Positions 1 through 10,597 of a stretch of 64,000 nucleotides of DNA are shown piece by piece (position 1 is the stretch's first letter; each line of letters starts with the position of its first letter). The notes beneath the pieces are model-generated. The model saw nothing but the letters and a program-made list of their open reading frames with translations, was not told the DNA's origin and ran no database searches. Both the position numbers and the translations under genes were made by a program. This DNA comes from Breviolum minutum Mf 1.05b.01 (taxonomy: Eukaryota > Sar > Dinophyceae > Suessiales > Symbiodiniaceae), in the NCBI GenBank assembly GCA_000507305.1, contig DF241090.1, positions 1-64,000 of the forward strand, read 5' to 3'.

Positions 1-160
1 AAACAAACAAACACACAAGCAAGCAACCAAACAAGCAATTAAGCAAGCAAACTAACAAGCAAACAAGCAAGCAAACAAGCAAGCAAACTAGCAACCAAAC
101 AAGCAAACAAGCAATCCAGCAAACTAGCAAACTAGAAAAGAAGCAAGCAAACAAAAGAAA
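1..160. repeat. Degenerate AAAC/AAGC tetranucleotide tract
   Basis: About 160 bases made almost wholly of AAAC, AAGC and AACT units. It continues off the left edge. Confidence 0.9.
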
Positions 161-299
161 CAAAAGAGACAAAAGAAACCCTGTCCGTAGTACATGAAAC
201 ATGTGCAGTTCTCAAGCACCGCCAATAGTCTGTGAGCAACCATAGCCATGAAACATGCAGGGGATTCCAGCCAGTTATGTGAGATTGCTGGAGGGCAAC

Positions 300-350
300 T
301 CGCTGGTGGCCTGGCTGGAGGCCAAAAATCTCGTCGCAAAGATAAAGGTC
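300..350 (-). CDS. Probable TPR exon at the 3' end of the FKBP-like gene
   Basis: The minus strand reads DLYLCDEIFGLQPGHQR between a CAGCAG acceptor region and a GT donor (GTTGCC). The pattern C-D-E-I-F-x-L-Q-P-G-H resembles the second helix and turn of the TPR repeats that follow FKBP domains in FKBP-TPR co-chaperones, where they usually bind the Hsp90 C-terminus. The rest of the TPR array would lie left of the window. The plus strand also reads well here (SYVRLLEGNSLVAWLEAK), so the strand is not certain. Confidence 0.45.
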
Positions 351-763
351 TGCTGTGACCTGGCATCGTGATGTGGGATGGGGAAGTGGAAAATATAACA
401 ACAAACTCAAGAAAGCTGCTTACTATCTCGTTATATATATATATAGAGATATATACGTATACATATACTGTTTCTTTTCAGGATTCTGGTGCTCTTGAGT
501 TCCTCAGTTCCTCATTTAGTCGAAAAAAATGAGGTGGAAGAAATCATTTTGTTGGATCGCCTTGCAAGTGGGCAATGACTTTGATGAGTTTCAGGGAATG
601 ATTTTGCAGAGCATGATAGATCCTCTGCCTAGACTTTTCGGGAGTTCAGATTCGCTCATTGGATATGGTGAGTCCCAAGGTTCCACGGATGATGCAAGGA
701 CATTCGAAATCTGGTTCGACCCATTTCAAGATCAAGCAAGAACACACAGGGAAAATGTGTGTC

Positions 764-766
<3 letters not shown>

Positions 767-812
<46 letters not shown>
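767..812. repeat. (GAT)n microsatellite
   Basis: Fifteen uninterrupted GAT units. It lies outside any supported exon. Confidence 0.95.
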
Positions 813-813
<1 letters not shown>

Positions 814-2001
814 CCATTAGTATTTGTTGTTCTTAACATTGATGATGATGATCATCATGAATACCTTGTGTATGTTGTGCGCTTGTTTGGTGTCCATCAA
901 AAGGGTCCGGTGTGTGGATTGGTGGAGAGAGGGCCACCCTGCTATCAGCATGCTTGCTTGCCAGTGGCGCATGAAAAGTATACCTACGATGACACCGCAT
1001 CCATCTCCTGTACACTGGGTACTTTACAGATATTAACAGAAGGCCTTTCCTCACTGGTCAAGAAATAGGGAGATGAGGTTCAGTAGCACTTCAGATTGAC
1101 AGAAAAAAACAGATCAATATTAGAAATTTTGCAGCAGGGCTACAGGATGGATGGCTATAGGCACCAAAAACAAATGAACATATAGTTTCATTTAGGATCA
1201 TTTCAGTACAGTATATAAATTTGACTTCAACTTCATTCGGAAAGAAGTTAGGTCTAAAGACTCGTTGGACCATTTTACCCTACGCGAAGTTCCCTTGGTT
1301 TGATCATAACTTCACCTCGACATCGAGGTCTCATCCAAACAAGGTCAATTTTTTTTGGGTAGAGTTGAGTTGGTGCACTCCTTCTGGACAATGGAAAATG
1401 GTGTGAAAATGGCGTTTGAGTCAGGTCTCTGCTCCACTTTGGGATCCATTTTCCACTGGTGAAGGCATGGAGTTGCTTGTTGAATTTCGCAGGTGGACGG
1501 TTTTTCCCCGTCGCATCACGAGTGTGCCATGTAATGGCATACTGTTCGTGGGGGTCACCAGTCAAGGTTGATTCTTGCAGATTTTCATATAAGATCCCAG
1601 GTGATGCAGTCTTCCGTCAGCAGTGTTTACCTACTATAGGTTGAATATCCACGTCCAGGGGCCATGGAAAATGTACTATATAAATGATTCCAGCTCAACG
1701 GGTTAAGCCACCCATGTCTTATTGCTGTCGAATTTCATCATCTTCCCAACTTTTAGGGTTGAACATGTTCAAAGAGGTGAACAAAACCACTGCGTAGCCA
1801 CAATTGCCAAAACTATGTCAATGGCTTGTATGTCTTTAAATAATATATATATATATACAAGTATATATACCATCTATATATAAATACGTTCTACATATTT
1901 GGTCTCAATGTCGTATCATCATTCCCTTTATAACATTTCCAACATGTATCAACCAACCAGTTGTTTCTTTTCCTTGTAGCTTGGGGCAGGACTGATCTCA
2001 C

Positions 2002-2196
2002 CCATCCTCTCAATTTCATGGATGCCTCTGCCACTTCATGCTCCCTCATCTGTAACACTGCAGCTTCCATGGCATCGCACCAGGCACCGCTGCCCAAGGT
2101 TTCTTGGAACAACTTCGTTTTTCCATCGAAATCCAAGCGCAAATGACATAGCCCCAAGGCCTTGCCGCCAGGATGGGATGGTTTGTCACCATCCAC
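2002..2196 (-). CDS. FKBP-like gene, exon: core of second FKBP domain
   Basis: It begins GTGGATGG after TCAAAG and reads VDGDKPSHPGGKALGLCH, then LRLDFDGKTKLFQETLGSG, then AWCDAMEAAVLQMREHEVAE. This matches the FKBP core V-x-V-H-Y-x-G-x-L-x-D-G-x-x-F ... G-W-D-x-A-V-x-x-M-x-x-G-E-x-A. Trp, Asp, Ala and Met of the signature helix are kept, whereas the Tyr and several active-site aromatics of true prolyl isomerases are not evident, so catalysis is uncertain. The exon ends either at 2026 (GC donor after GCAGAG) or at 2002 (GT donor GTGAG after TGG, adding ASMKLRGW); both keep phase 0. Confidence 0.72.
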
Positions 2197-2833
2197 TTTG
2201 AAAGGTTTGCCTTCCCCCCCCCCCACCCAAAAGAATACATGTCATGGATAGTGGAGAATGGTTGAAGATAATGTTGGATGTTCATTCGTGTGATGATTCT
2301 AGCGTTTCTTGCGATGGGTATACAATGGCTATATAGACTGAGGGGACAGGGTGGTGCCCTACACTCAATCATTTGAAGGAGACCAACTTTCAAATGTAAA
2401 AGTTCCATAAAAACCCCCCAACTCAAATATCGACGATGCTGGGAAACTTGAAACTGGTGGTTTCATCAAAATGTACATGGGATTTTCAGAGATATGTCTG
2501 ACGTCCTTATAAATTGTTGGAACTTCTCCAATGAAAATTCTCCAGTTGGAGAGTTAGCCAAAGAAATGCGGACCAAAAACATTTGGGTGACTATTAGTTG
2601 TTTGAGATGTTCTTTACAACCCGGAAATGAAAAAAAAGAACAAATTGACAGAATAATCACCAAAATTATGCTACCAACAATTACCAACATATACCAGCTC
2701 CATAACTCCAGTACACAATGTAATATATGTATGTATGTATATATATATGGGGGTTATACACAATAATAAAAACACCAAGGACTAATGTTAGAAGCAATGG
2801 ATTCAAACACATTTTTACACAGCAGCTTCCCAC

Positions 2834-2890
2834 CTGACATTTCACATTGGCATCTCTCTGATGAATACTGCGCTTCAGGACAGATCGATC
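2834..2890 (-). CDS. FKBP-like gene, exon: start of second FKBP domain
   Basis: It reads DRSVLKRSIHQRDANVKCQ, flanked by CCCGCAG and GTGGGAAG, so both splice sites are canonical. This is the usual N-terminal strand of an FKBP domain (DGSVLKKIL...G...P..G). It follows SFEKD of the previous exon and precedes VDGDKP of the next, both in phase 0. Confidence 0.7.
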
Positions 2891-2990
2891 CTGCGGGTTC
2901 GCGGGATCCAAGGTTGGTGGAAGAAATCCGGCGATCACCACCTGGGATGTACAAAACCCTGTAAATAGTGGGAGATTGACCATATCAATT

Positions 2991-3017
2991 GATGCAGGAT
3001 TTCTTCCATCAACAGTA
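2991..3017. repeat. Copy of dispersed GATGCAGGATTTCTTCCATCAACAG repeat
   Basis: The complement of the repeat listed at 63464. It lies in an intron of the FKBP-like gene (between exons 3728-3810 and 2834-2890), close to a second related copy (GGTGGAAGAAATCCGGCGATC at about 2916-2937) that sits in inverted orientation. Confidence 0.65.
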
Positions 3018-3727
3018 CCTTTGATATGATTTATAGAACGTGAGTTGATCCCTGATACCCAAAAAATAATAATATGTTGCCTCAGTTCCAAAGCCGGCCA
3101 TGATGTACCATGGATTATGCATCAACATCTTGTCCTTAGTAGTTGGATAATCAGTTGGAAAATTCAAAAAAAACAAATTCTATTTAATATATACATTTGT
3201 ACCCCCCTCACCACCACACTCGGGTTGGTAATAAATGTAATAAGCTCTTCATCAGGTGATATTCATGCCTATACAGTATAAACATACAAGTCGAGCAAGA
3301 ATTGCCTCACAACGGCAAAAGCCCTTCCCAACCAAAGTCTGATCCTTTTCTGGGCCTGTGGATTGTATGTTTGCTGGTATCATGTGCCATTTTGAATAGT
3401 GATTTACAATGCTGTTGCCATTGCACTGTCACTAACCTTTAGAAGAATGAACAAAGCCCCAAGAGTTAAAAAGAATAGAGAATAAATTTCTGTGAGTGGT
3501 GAGTGGTGTCATTTCTTTCTTAGCTGCGTCAATACCTACATGGATCCAACATCCTCCATCCCCTGTGAATAGTGAAACATATGACACTCAAAATAGTAAG
3601 TCCCAAACCTGTCAATCAAATGAGGCATATCCTCCATTTGCTGCATTCCTGAAGGAGCCATTAAAGGGAGAAGGCGTGTGGCTGCAGGGATGGTTCACCA
3701 TTCCTCACTCAACCTGACACAAAAAGC

Positions 3728-3810
3728 GTCCTTCTCAAAGGACACATCCATCGTTTCAAGAAACTCTTGCAGCTCTAGGGTCATATACCATCCTTCTTTG
3801 CCTCTGCTTC
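3728..3810 (-). CDS. FKBP-like gene, exon: end of first FKBP domain (part 2)
   Basis: It begins GAAGCAG after CCGCAG and ends at GAC before a GC donor. It encodes GSRGKEGWYMTLELQEFLET (first Gly split with the previous exon), then MDVSFEKD. The segment WYMTLELQEF corresponds to the closing strand of FKBP domains, usually L-x-F-x-V-E-L-L. It continues in phase 0 into 2834-2890. Confidence 0.7.
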
Positions 3811-4515
3811 CTGCGGTTTCGAACTCCCATAACGGATTTTTAATTTTTGTGGTGGTAAATTTGAGGCTTGGCGCGTATACCAACCCTCATACCCCTGAAA
3901 CCAAAACGAACAAACGACCATGCCTATGTTTCAAATTGATTGGTCTAGCTGTCCTGGACCCAGATTTAAGGGTCCCTACTTCACTAGTTCTCGCCGTCTT
4001 TTAACAGATATAATATATATATAATATAGATAGATTATATTATATAGATAAGATTCTGTATGTTATCTTTGTAGATATGATCCCAAATGTGTACCCATTG
4101 CCTTTGATCTTTATATTTGTTAGTAAAAACAACGTAATATGTATTTGTAGATACAAATACAGAGCGATATACCAAAAAAAACATAGAGCAAAAGAGAGTT
4201 TCAATTCCAAAAACACAAGTGAATCATTTCAAAACAATTTTGGGACTACCTCATCTTGATCTTTTTCCCTCACTGAAAGTTACACTTTCACTTGGCACAC
4301 CACAAACAATTGAACCAATTGCCACCCACACATCCGCTCACCAGGAACAAAACAGCTCGGTAGATCGAACTGTTACTCAATCACATTGAAATCAGGGGCA
4401 ATTTCGAGGAAATCATGAGTTTTTGTTTAAGAAAAATGAATTCTCCTATAGATAATTCACAGCTGATGACTTGGATTGCTTCCCTAGACAATGCTCAGCC
4501 CGCCGACTCGTCTGC

Positions 4516-4571
4516 CTTCTGGCAATGGAATGGTGGCCCCCTGACGGAAGCGTGCATCACTGCACTGAATG
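4516..4571 (-). CDS. FKBP-like gene, exon: end of first FKBP domain (part 1)
   Basis: It reads IQCSDARFRQGATIPLPE after a TTGCAG acceptor. It ends GAAG before a GC donor (GCAGACG) in phase 1. Joined to 3728-3810 it gives PLPEGSRGKEGWYMTLEL, matching the last strands of an FKBP fold, where a cysteine-containing strand and a loop precede the final beta strand. The same bases are also open on the plus strand, but only the minus strand joins in phase to its neighbours. Confidence 0.65.
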
Positions 4572-5533
4572 CTGCAACGTTCACCACGGCGCATTGAAAG
4601 CAAAGCCTTTGCCGATGGGTTTTGAGTATGAATACTTGATGTTTGTTTGCATCATATGAATCATATGCTATTATATATATATATATATTACATTCTTCCT
4701 GAAACCGACAACCACCCTGGCAAAGTCGTTTTGGCATTTTATAGACATGCTGAGTTATTGGCTATAAATGGCTTATAAGTTATAAGAATATACACTCCCT
4801 GCAACTAAGAAGGGACACCTATTACCAGGAAGCCAGGCCCAAAAACAAGACTTCGCTTCCTCCTCTTCGAACCCCGAATTGGCAGGTGCTGTATTGTCTA
4901 AGTTTTAGGGAGGGTAGGCTCTTAGAAGCGGGTTTTTTGTGAATCTCAAAGACTACCACTTTTGAGCCATGACTTGCAGGCGACTAGATTTGAAAATCCT
5001 TCAAAGCCAAGAAAAACCCATGAAAGACTTAGGTCCTGTCACCCAAAAAGAAACACACAGTTAAGTTTCTGAATCCAGTCAGATTAGAGTAGACTTCCAT
5101 TCCAATTTCTGGGTGAATCATCTTTCACAGTACCATCCTGAGAGATCCTGAGAGTTGGCTGTAATGAGGACCGCCAAGAGGTCGCAAATCAAGAGTAATC
5201 CAACAAAACAAAACATGTCTATGAACATAACAAAACAACCTTCCCACGTCAACTATTTGATTACATTTGAATTCGTCTTGAGGAAATATGTCTTCCCAGA
5301 ATTTGACGCCCTAAGTGATTTGCCAGCTTCCCATGGGTGCCCGGAATTTTGGTTCACAACTCGACATAATGATTTTCAAGTTCCAGCTGCAAGCGGTCAG
5401 AAGAATAATGGATCCTGGGTATTATGCTTTTTGGATTTTTTTGGATACCACTTCATTCCACTCTGACAATGTGATTGGATCTCTCGGGATGATTGGTTGC
5501 CCTTCATGCAAACAAAAAACAAAAAAATACCCT

Positions 5534-5626
5534 CCTTGAAACTAACATAGCCCCTGAAAATAGACCCCTGGAAAAGGAGATTCCTATTGGAAACCACCAT
5601 CTTCAGGGCTATGTTAGTTTCAGGGA
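5534..5626. mobile_element. Palindromic MITE-like element (introner family 1)
   Basis: The ends are inverted repeats: GAAACTAACATAGCCCCTGA on the left and the complement of CCCTGAAACTAACATAGCCC on the right, around a core CCCTGGAAAAGGAGATTCCT then ATTGGAAACCACCAT. It has no coding capacity. The core is shared with the element at 37921-37994. It lies in a probable intron of the FKBP-like gene or just upstream of it. Confidence 0.8.
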
Positions 5627-6091
5627 TGGAAATTCACAAAAATCTACATACATACTTTTCTCACTAACCCGCGCCCTCTCGCCTTATCCAAAAGTGTCCA
5701 TCCCTCCGGTGGCCGTTGCCCATGTTGCCAACGATGAGCACTTTCCGGTGGCACCATGTCACAAATCCTACAGTAGGAGCTATCGTGGGTTCTCACCAAC
5801 ACCTGGTACCACTCATAGGTTGGGATGTTTGTTTCGGTTGCGTTTTTGATACCATTCACACCCAATTCAGTGAATTGAATTTTATTCCTTCATGTTGAAA
5901 ACATGAGCCACACAAAGCAAGTCCTATCCCATCTCATTATACTGGCTGCTGGATGGTTAATCAGGACCCATCATTTCTGATTCGGGTTTCTGCACCATCA
6001 GGTGGCTAGCCGTTCTTGACAACCGCCAGGGCACTCGTATTCAAAGGCGACACTGAAGGAACACCTTGGGTCGACTGGGAGATCGAAGCAC

Positions 6092-6133
6092 TGAGAACTT
6101 TGTACCACTTTCAAGCAGCTCGCAGGAGATTTC
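6092..6133 (-). CDS. Possible FKBP-like exon: middle of first FKBP domain
   Basis: The minus strand reads EISCELLESGTKFS followed by a GT donor (GTGCTTCG). LLESGTKFS resembles the L-L-D-G-T-K-F segment of FKBP domains, and the position upstream of 4571 suits the missing half of domain one. Against it: the acceptor would be CTG, not AG, and the plus strand carries a longer open frame (about 6016-6261). The piece joining it to 4571, with the WCDAxE-type helix, was not found. Confidence 0.3.
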
Positions 6134-6857
6134 CAGGTAAACCAGTACTTCTCCAGAAAGATCAAATAACGAAAGAAAGAATCGGAATGAATAGATCACT
6201 AAAGATGAATTCAATATTGAATCATCTAATCATCTGGGGCTTGCTTGCAGAGGGATGGTAAACTGCACCATCACCACATATAAAGATGATCTGGAAACAT
6301 TGAAATCTGAGAATACCCGATACTTGACGAGGTGTTGAATTGGTCACCACAGCAACGCATGAGCAAAAAAACTCAGCTTTTCCAATGGTTCTCCTTGAAT
6401 TTGATCATATGTAAACCAACGGCGATTTTACAGCAAGTCTCCAAACCGAAGGACATGACATTACAAGCTTTCACCCAGGTTAAGAGTTCTTACAGGGCTG
6501 GATGCTTTGGAATCCTAGGTCTCAGGTGAAGTGTGGCCATAGTAAGTGTCAAAACTGGCGGAGCAACCTGCAATTCAAATGAAAAACTGAAAACCAAGGC
6601 GATTTGGCGTGATATAATTTTTCACCAACCTGAATTTCCTGAAATAAGACGAATCGATTCCCTTTCTGAGCAACCTTTCGGGGTACCACTTACACCCCTG
6701 AAAGGTGATCTTTTAGGTTTCGTGCTCCCACCAGTTGTGTGGGAGTACTTCTTACAGCATGCCTTGTAACTTACACCATCCCAACAAATCTCCGAACTTA
6801 AGGCCTCCGGCAGTTGCGATGACAAAGAGACTTGACACAGCTGCCCAATCACTGGCC

Positions 6858-6882
6858 TGGCACACGGGCACACGGGCACACG
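6858..6882. repeat. Short tandem GGCACACG repeat
   Basis: Three copies of CACGGGCA/CACACGGG. It lies in a stretch open on both strands but not assignable to an exon. Confidence 0.7.
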
Positions 6883-7589
6883 GCGACCTTGGGATTGACC
6901 GACGGGTCATGTGACTATCCTCTGGACATAACAATGCCCAAGAATCAACCCAGTGATTTTGGGACTCCAAAACACGGTTTGCGAGCCACGTACTCCTTCA
7001 ACATCACAGTCCCTGGAGGTGATGTATATATTACAGCCCTGCCGCATAGCTTCCCCCAGGTCTTTAGATTGGGAGGCAATAGATACTGTAGATGAGTGTT
7101 GAAGCATAAGATTTGGCCAACCTGCAAAATCCTGTCAAATAGGCAAATCCCCCACATATTTGTTTTGTTTAATGACTTTCCTTCAGTGGGGTCCATGTTT
7201 TCGAATATGGCTACTGCCAATGGAAGAAATCCTGCACCACCTTCAATGTGCAAAGCCCTGGCTATGAATAGAGGGATAAGCTACCCACCATGTATCTGGT
7301 GCAGTATTACTTCCATCAAAAGAATCACAAATTCAGGAAATTTGTGACCTGAACAGGTAAAGCTTCACCCTGCTTTTTGCCCAGTATAACCCCGGTGGCT
7401 CTGTGCACAATGCAACAGATCACCTTCCGTGGACGTGTTGACCCAAGATGAAAAAAAATACATAGGCTTTATGTTTGGTTTGGAAACGACCAGTTGTTCA
7501 GGGCCCATGGCACAATGGCCCAACCCTTCCGCAGCTCCCGAGATTTTGTTGTCTCTTTCAGCGAGCAGGTCTTCGTGCAGAAGTCTCAC

Positions 7590-7626
7590 ATGGCTAAGCC
7601 ACAGAGTCGCAAGATTGAAACTCAAC
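7590..7626 (-). CDS. Possible TPR-like exon between the two genes
   Basis: The minus strand reads LSFNLATLWLSH between a CCGCAG acceptor and a GTGAG donor. N-L-A-x-x-W-L resembles the first helix of a TPR repeat in FKBP-TPR proteins, but it lies upstream of the FKBP exons, so it would need a separate gene copy. The plus strand is open over the same bases, with a Met start at 7517-7519 (MAQPFRSSRDFVVSF). The two readings cannot be separated without homology or transcript data. Confidence 0.25.
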
Positions 7627-9359
7627 CTGCGGGGTTCAGGGGATGGGCACTTGGAGGCCATCTGGATGTGTATCAAAATGAAGGGTTCAACACAAAACCA
7701 GTGGTTTCCTCCTGAAATCAAGTATTTTACACCAAATTTGTGGGGGCATCATCCCAATCTTCAGACACACGCACTTTGAAGATCTTGATTGAAGTTGTTT
7801 AGCTGATCATTTGGAAGGGACTGAGTCACTGTATGACAATAGCTGCGTGTATAGTGATGCAGCGATGCATCTATCAGGACCGTCTTCCCTCCAAAAGGTG
7901 GTGTTTGGACAAGGTTGGGTGCTTAGTGCACCCCTACCCCTCGGATGCTCCAGGTAGTATCTAGTGCAAGAACCAAATGAAATAAAAACATACAAATCTA
8001 TATTCTCAATAAGTATATGTATGAGAATGAGTGAGAAGGTGATTACTTTGCCACAATTTAGAAAATTACGCCTTAGGTTCTTCAGAGGCATGTGCCCGCT
8101 GACCAGTTTCATAATATACCTACTCACACCCGCAAATGAAGAGAATATGATTATAAGGCACAGATACGAACAAAAAGATCAATGTGAAGCAAAGACCAAT
8201 CTTGTAACTTGTATATGTCCTAAGACCAATTGCTGTCATCTCATGGTTGACCACAGGTGACTCGTAACCTATCGCCAATCCAAGCAACGTATCAACATGT
8301 GGCCTTGGTGCGTATTATCGAATCAGCGATGGAACCCCACACAACTGCAGGACCATGATATTCCCAATCATTGAAGGAACTGTTGGAGAAATCCCGTTTA
8401 ACCACCTCCAAAATGTAGACTATCCTCTTGCAAACAGAAAAACTTCTTAACTCCAATAGGATTTCTTCCCAATAGTATGATGAAAGGTTGATTTCAAAGC
8501 GTCCAAAGCTGGCAGGTCACTGTTTTTTGCGAAGGCCTAATCATGGAAAGTCCATCGACTATATAAATCTGCCAGAGGAGCACGTCTAGCTGTCCAATTT
8601 TACGTCCACGAGTGGTTGAACCACAGATCTAAAAAGAAAAAGCAATCAACTAGGTAATCTGGGTGAAAATAAACTACAGTATTTGAAACAAACACCATTG
8701 TTTGGTTTTGCAACCATCAAGTTTTGGGTGTCAACAGTTTTGAACCACAGCCAATTGAGTGGCTTTGTTTGTTCGATGTGCCGTGCCTGGCTAGAGATGT
8801 TTCTGAAAGATGAGTGAGGTGCTGGCAAGATCATCTTCCCTTTCTGGCCAAATCAAATGAATTTCTTCACTGTCCTTAAATTTCCCTATGCATCCCTATG
8901 CATCCCTTTGCTGCCCGGTGCCGCATTGAGGTCACCATGAAAGTTCTTAGGAAATCTTATTGAATGCTTCTTCTCTGAGAGGAAAACATATGAAAAAATT
9001 AGACCATATCATCATGGAGTATCATGGGAAATTTTGAAGATTGCGTCGAATCCCTTCATCGAAACCTCAAGTCAAACTTTCGGATTAAAAAATCCTCCCC
9101 AAGATGCAAGACCACAATTAACCACTGAGTCAACAGGCTTGGAAAATTTGTCTCTTTGCTAGGAAAAACATGGAAAACAAACCCAAACTCAATCGTTTCT
9201 TGGCAATTCTGCTGGTGACCTTTTTGGTATGGTTAATTGACCCTTTCAAAGGTGAAGTGACCTCCAACTAGGTGATGAAAAGGTCACTTTTGAATCACCT
9301 GGTTATAGTATTTTAGCAATCAATTAGAGCATCTGGAAAAATCCTCCAAATTTTGCGGA
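7627..9359. other. Apparent intergenic region downstream of PKG
   Basis: No exon that joins in phase to either gene was found between the PKG stop codon and about 7.6 kb. A polyadenylation site should lie just left of 9360, but dinoflagellates lack a clear AATAAA-type signal and none was identified. The tandem CCCTATGCAT near 8886-8903 is the only local repeat noticed. Confidence 0.4.
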
Positions 9360-10597
9360 TCACCGAGGCACAAAATCCTTATCCCAACCTACAGCCGTGG
9401 GGCGAAAGATGTGGCGGAAGAGGCAAGTTTGGGAAGGTGGGTATTTTTTTCAATAAAAAAAAATCTAAATTGGAAACTTGGCGAAAACGTTCCAAATTCC
9501 TGAATGCATGAATTTTGCAAGGTGAAAAATTTCAACTGAGATGTTTGCCACCAATTTCCAGAAATGCTTTGGTCATCTTGAGAAAGGATCTCCTGATATC
9601 CCCTATTCCGTCACGCAAGCATTCATCCAGATAAAATAAACAATAAAACGTAAGGTAGACCGATGTAGATCAAGCCGAGTATCATAACAGTTTACCAACG
9701 TGACATGTTGGATTTGGGACGATAGCCCCGGAACGGAAACCATCATTGATCATGACTTCACTTCCAGATGTTTTGAGCGTTCCCTTGATTCCCTTAACAA
9801 GTAGACCGAGCTATCGCAGTTATCGATGTCATGGAGGTTTCACCAGGGGTTGAGGTGACCCAACCCAGTCCTGTACTCAAGTTGATCTCGAGTTGGCTCC
9901 CGGATTTCCCAACTCACCGGGGCGCCCAACAAAAGCAAACGGTAGAGGTTCTTTAATGTGCATTACACGTTTCAGAAACTCAAAAAGAAACAACAAACCA
10001 ATTAAAACGTCCATCAACATAGAATCATCTAGAATGGATTTTTGTCTGATCAAGAGTCCCGTCAAGCCAGTCATGAATGATTGTGTCCTGCTTGTGATTT
10101 GCTGGTGGCTATGAGATAGCGTAGTCCGTAGTTCCCGTTCACGGCAAGGGTACCAATGCAATGGAGCATCCTCTACTACAGTAATTAGATATAGTTACAA
10201 CCGGACTTAGTTTGGATCACGATGGCACATACACTATATACAGGTCACATTACCTTAAGCAACGTTACATTGCATCACTTACACGCATACCAACGCATAC
10301 TATCTATGCAAGTGATTTCACCCCAAGACTGAAGTAGTTAGCCAATTTTGCAACACTTCCAACATCTTCCTCAAAGAAGAGGGTGCAAATCTACGTTTTT
10401 TACAGCACCGAAATGGCAGCATGTCATTTTCCACTGATCCACCTTCATGAAACCCAAACCTTCCACATCCACATCTACCATGTCAAGGGACCAGAGCCGT
10501 CATCCACATATTCAATGAAGCGCGGCATCTCATCGGGATGAACACTGAAGTTTGCTAAATCTTTTTTGCTCTTCACTTTCGGAAGGAATGGAGCTTC
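9360..10597 (-). CDS. PKG AGC-tail exons and stop codon
   Basis: Exons 10492-10597 and 9360-9388. They read EAPFLPKVKSKKDLANFSVH, PDEMPRFIEYVDDGSG and WDKDFVPR followed by TGA (bases 9362-9360). The ending DDGSGWDKDF is the characteristic C-terminus of algal and apicomplexan PKG proteins. The last intron is GT-AG (GTCCCTTG...CTGTAG). The final exon encodes only nine residues, so a scan for long open frames would miss the gene's true end. Confidence 0.95.

Noticed and set aside
271..347. Plus-strand exon reading SYVRLLEGNSLVAWLEAK
   Set aside because: Good composition, but the minus strand gives a TPR-like peptide in the orientation expected from the FKBP-like gene. Kept as an alternative only.
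5643..5780. Minus-strand frames ICDMVPPESAHRWQHGQ and VLIVGNMGNGHRRDGHFW as an FKBP exon
   Set aside because: Neither matches the expected FKBP helix between 6.1 and 4.6 kb, and phases could not be fitted.
6016..6261. 81-codon plus-strand open frame (ALVFKGDTEGTPWVDWEIEA)
   Set aside because: It has a decent CAG|GTAAACC donor but no family resemblance. The minus strand here reads like an FKBP segment, so it is more likely a shadow, though not certain.
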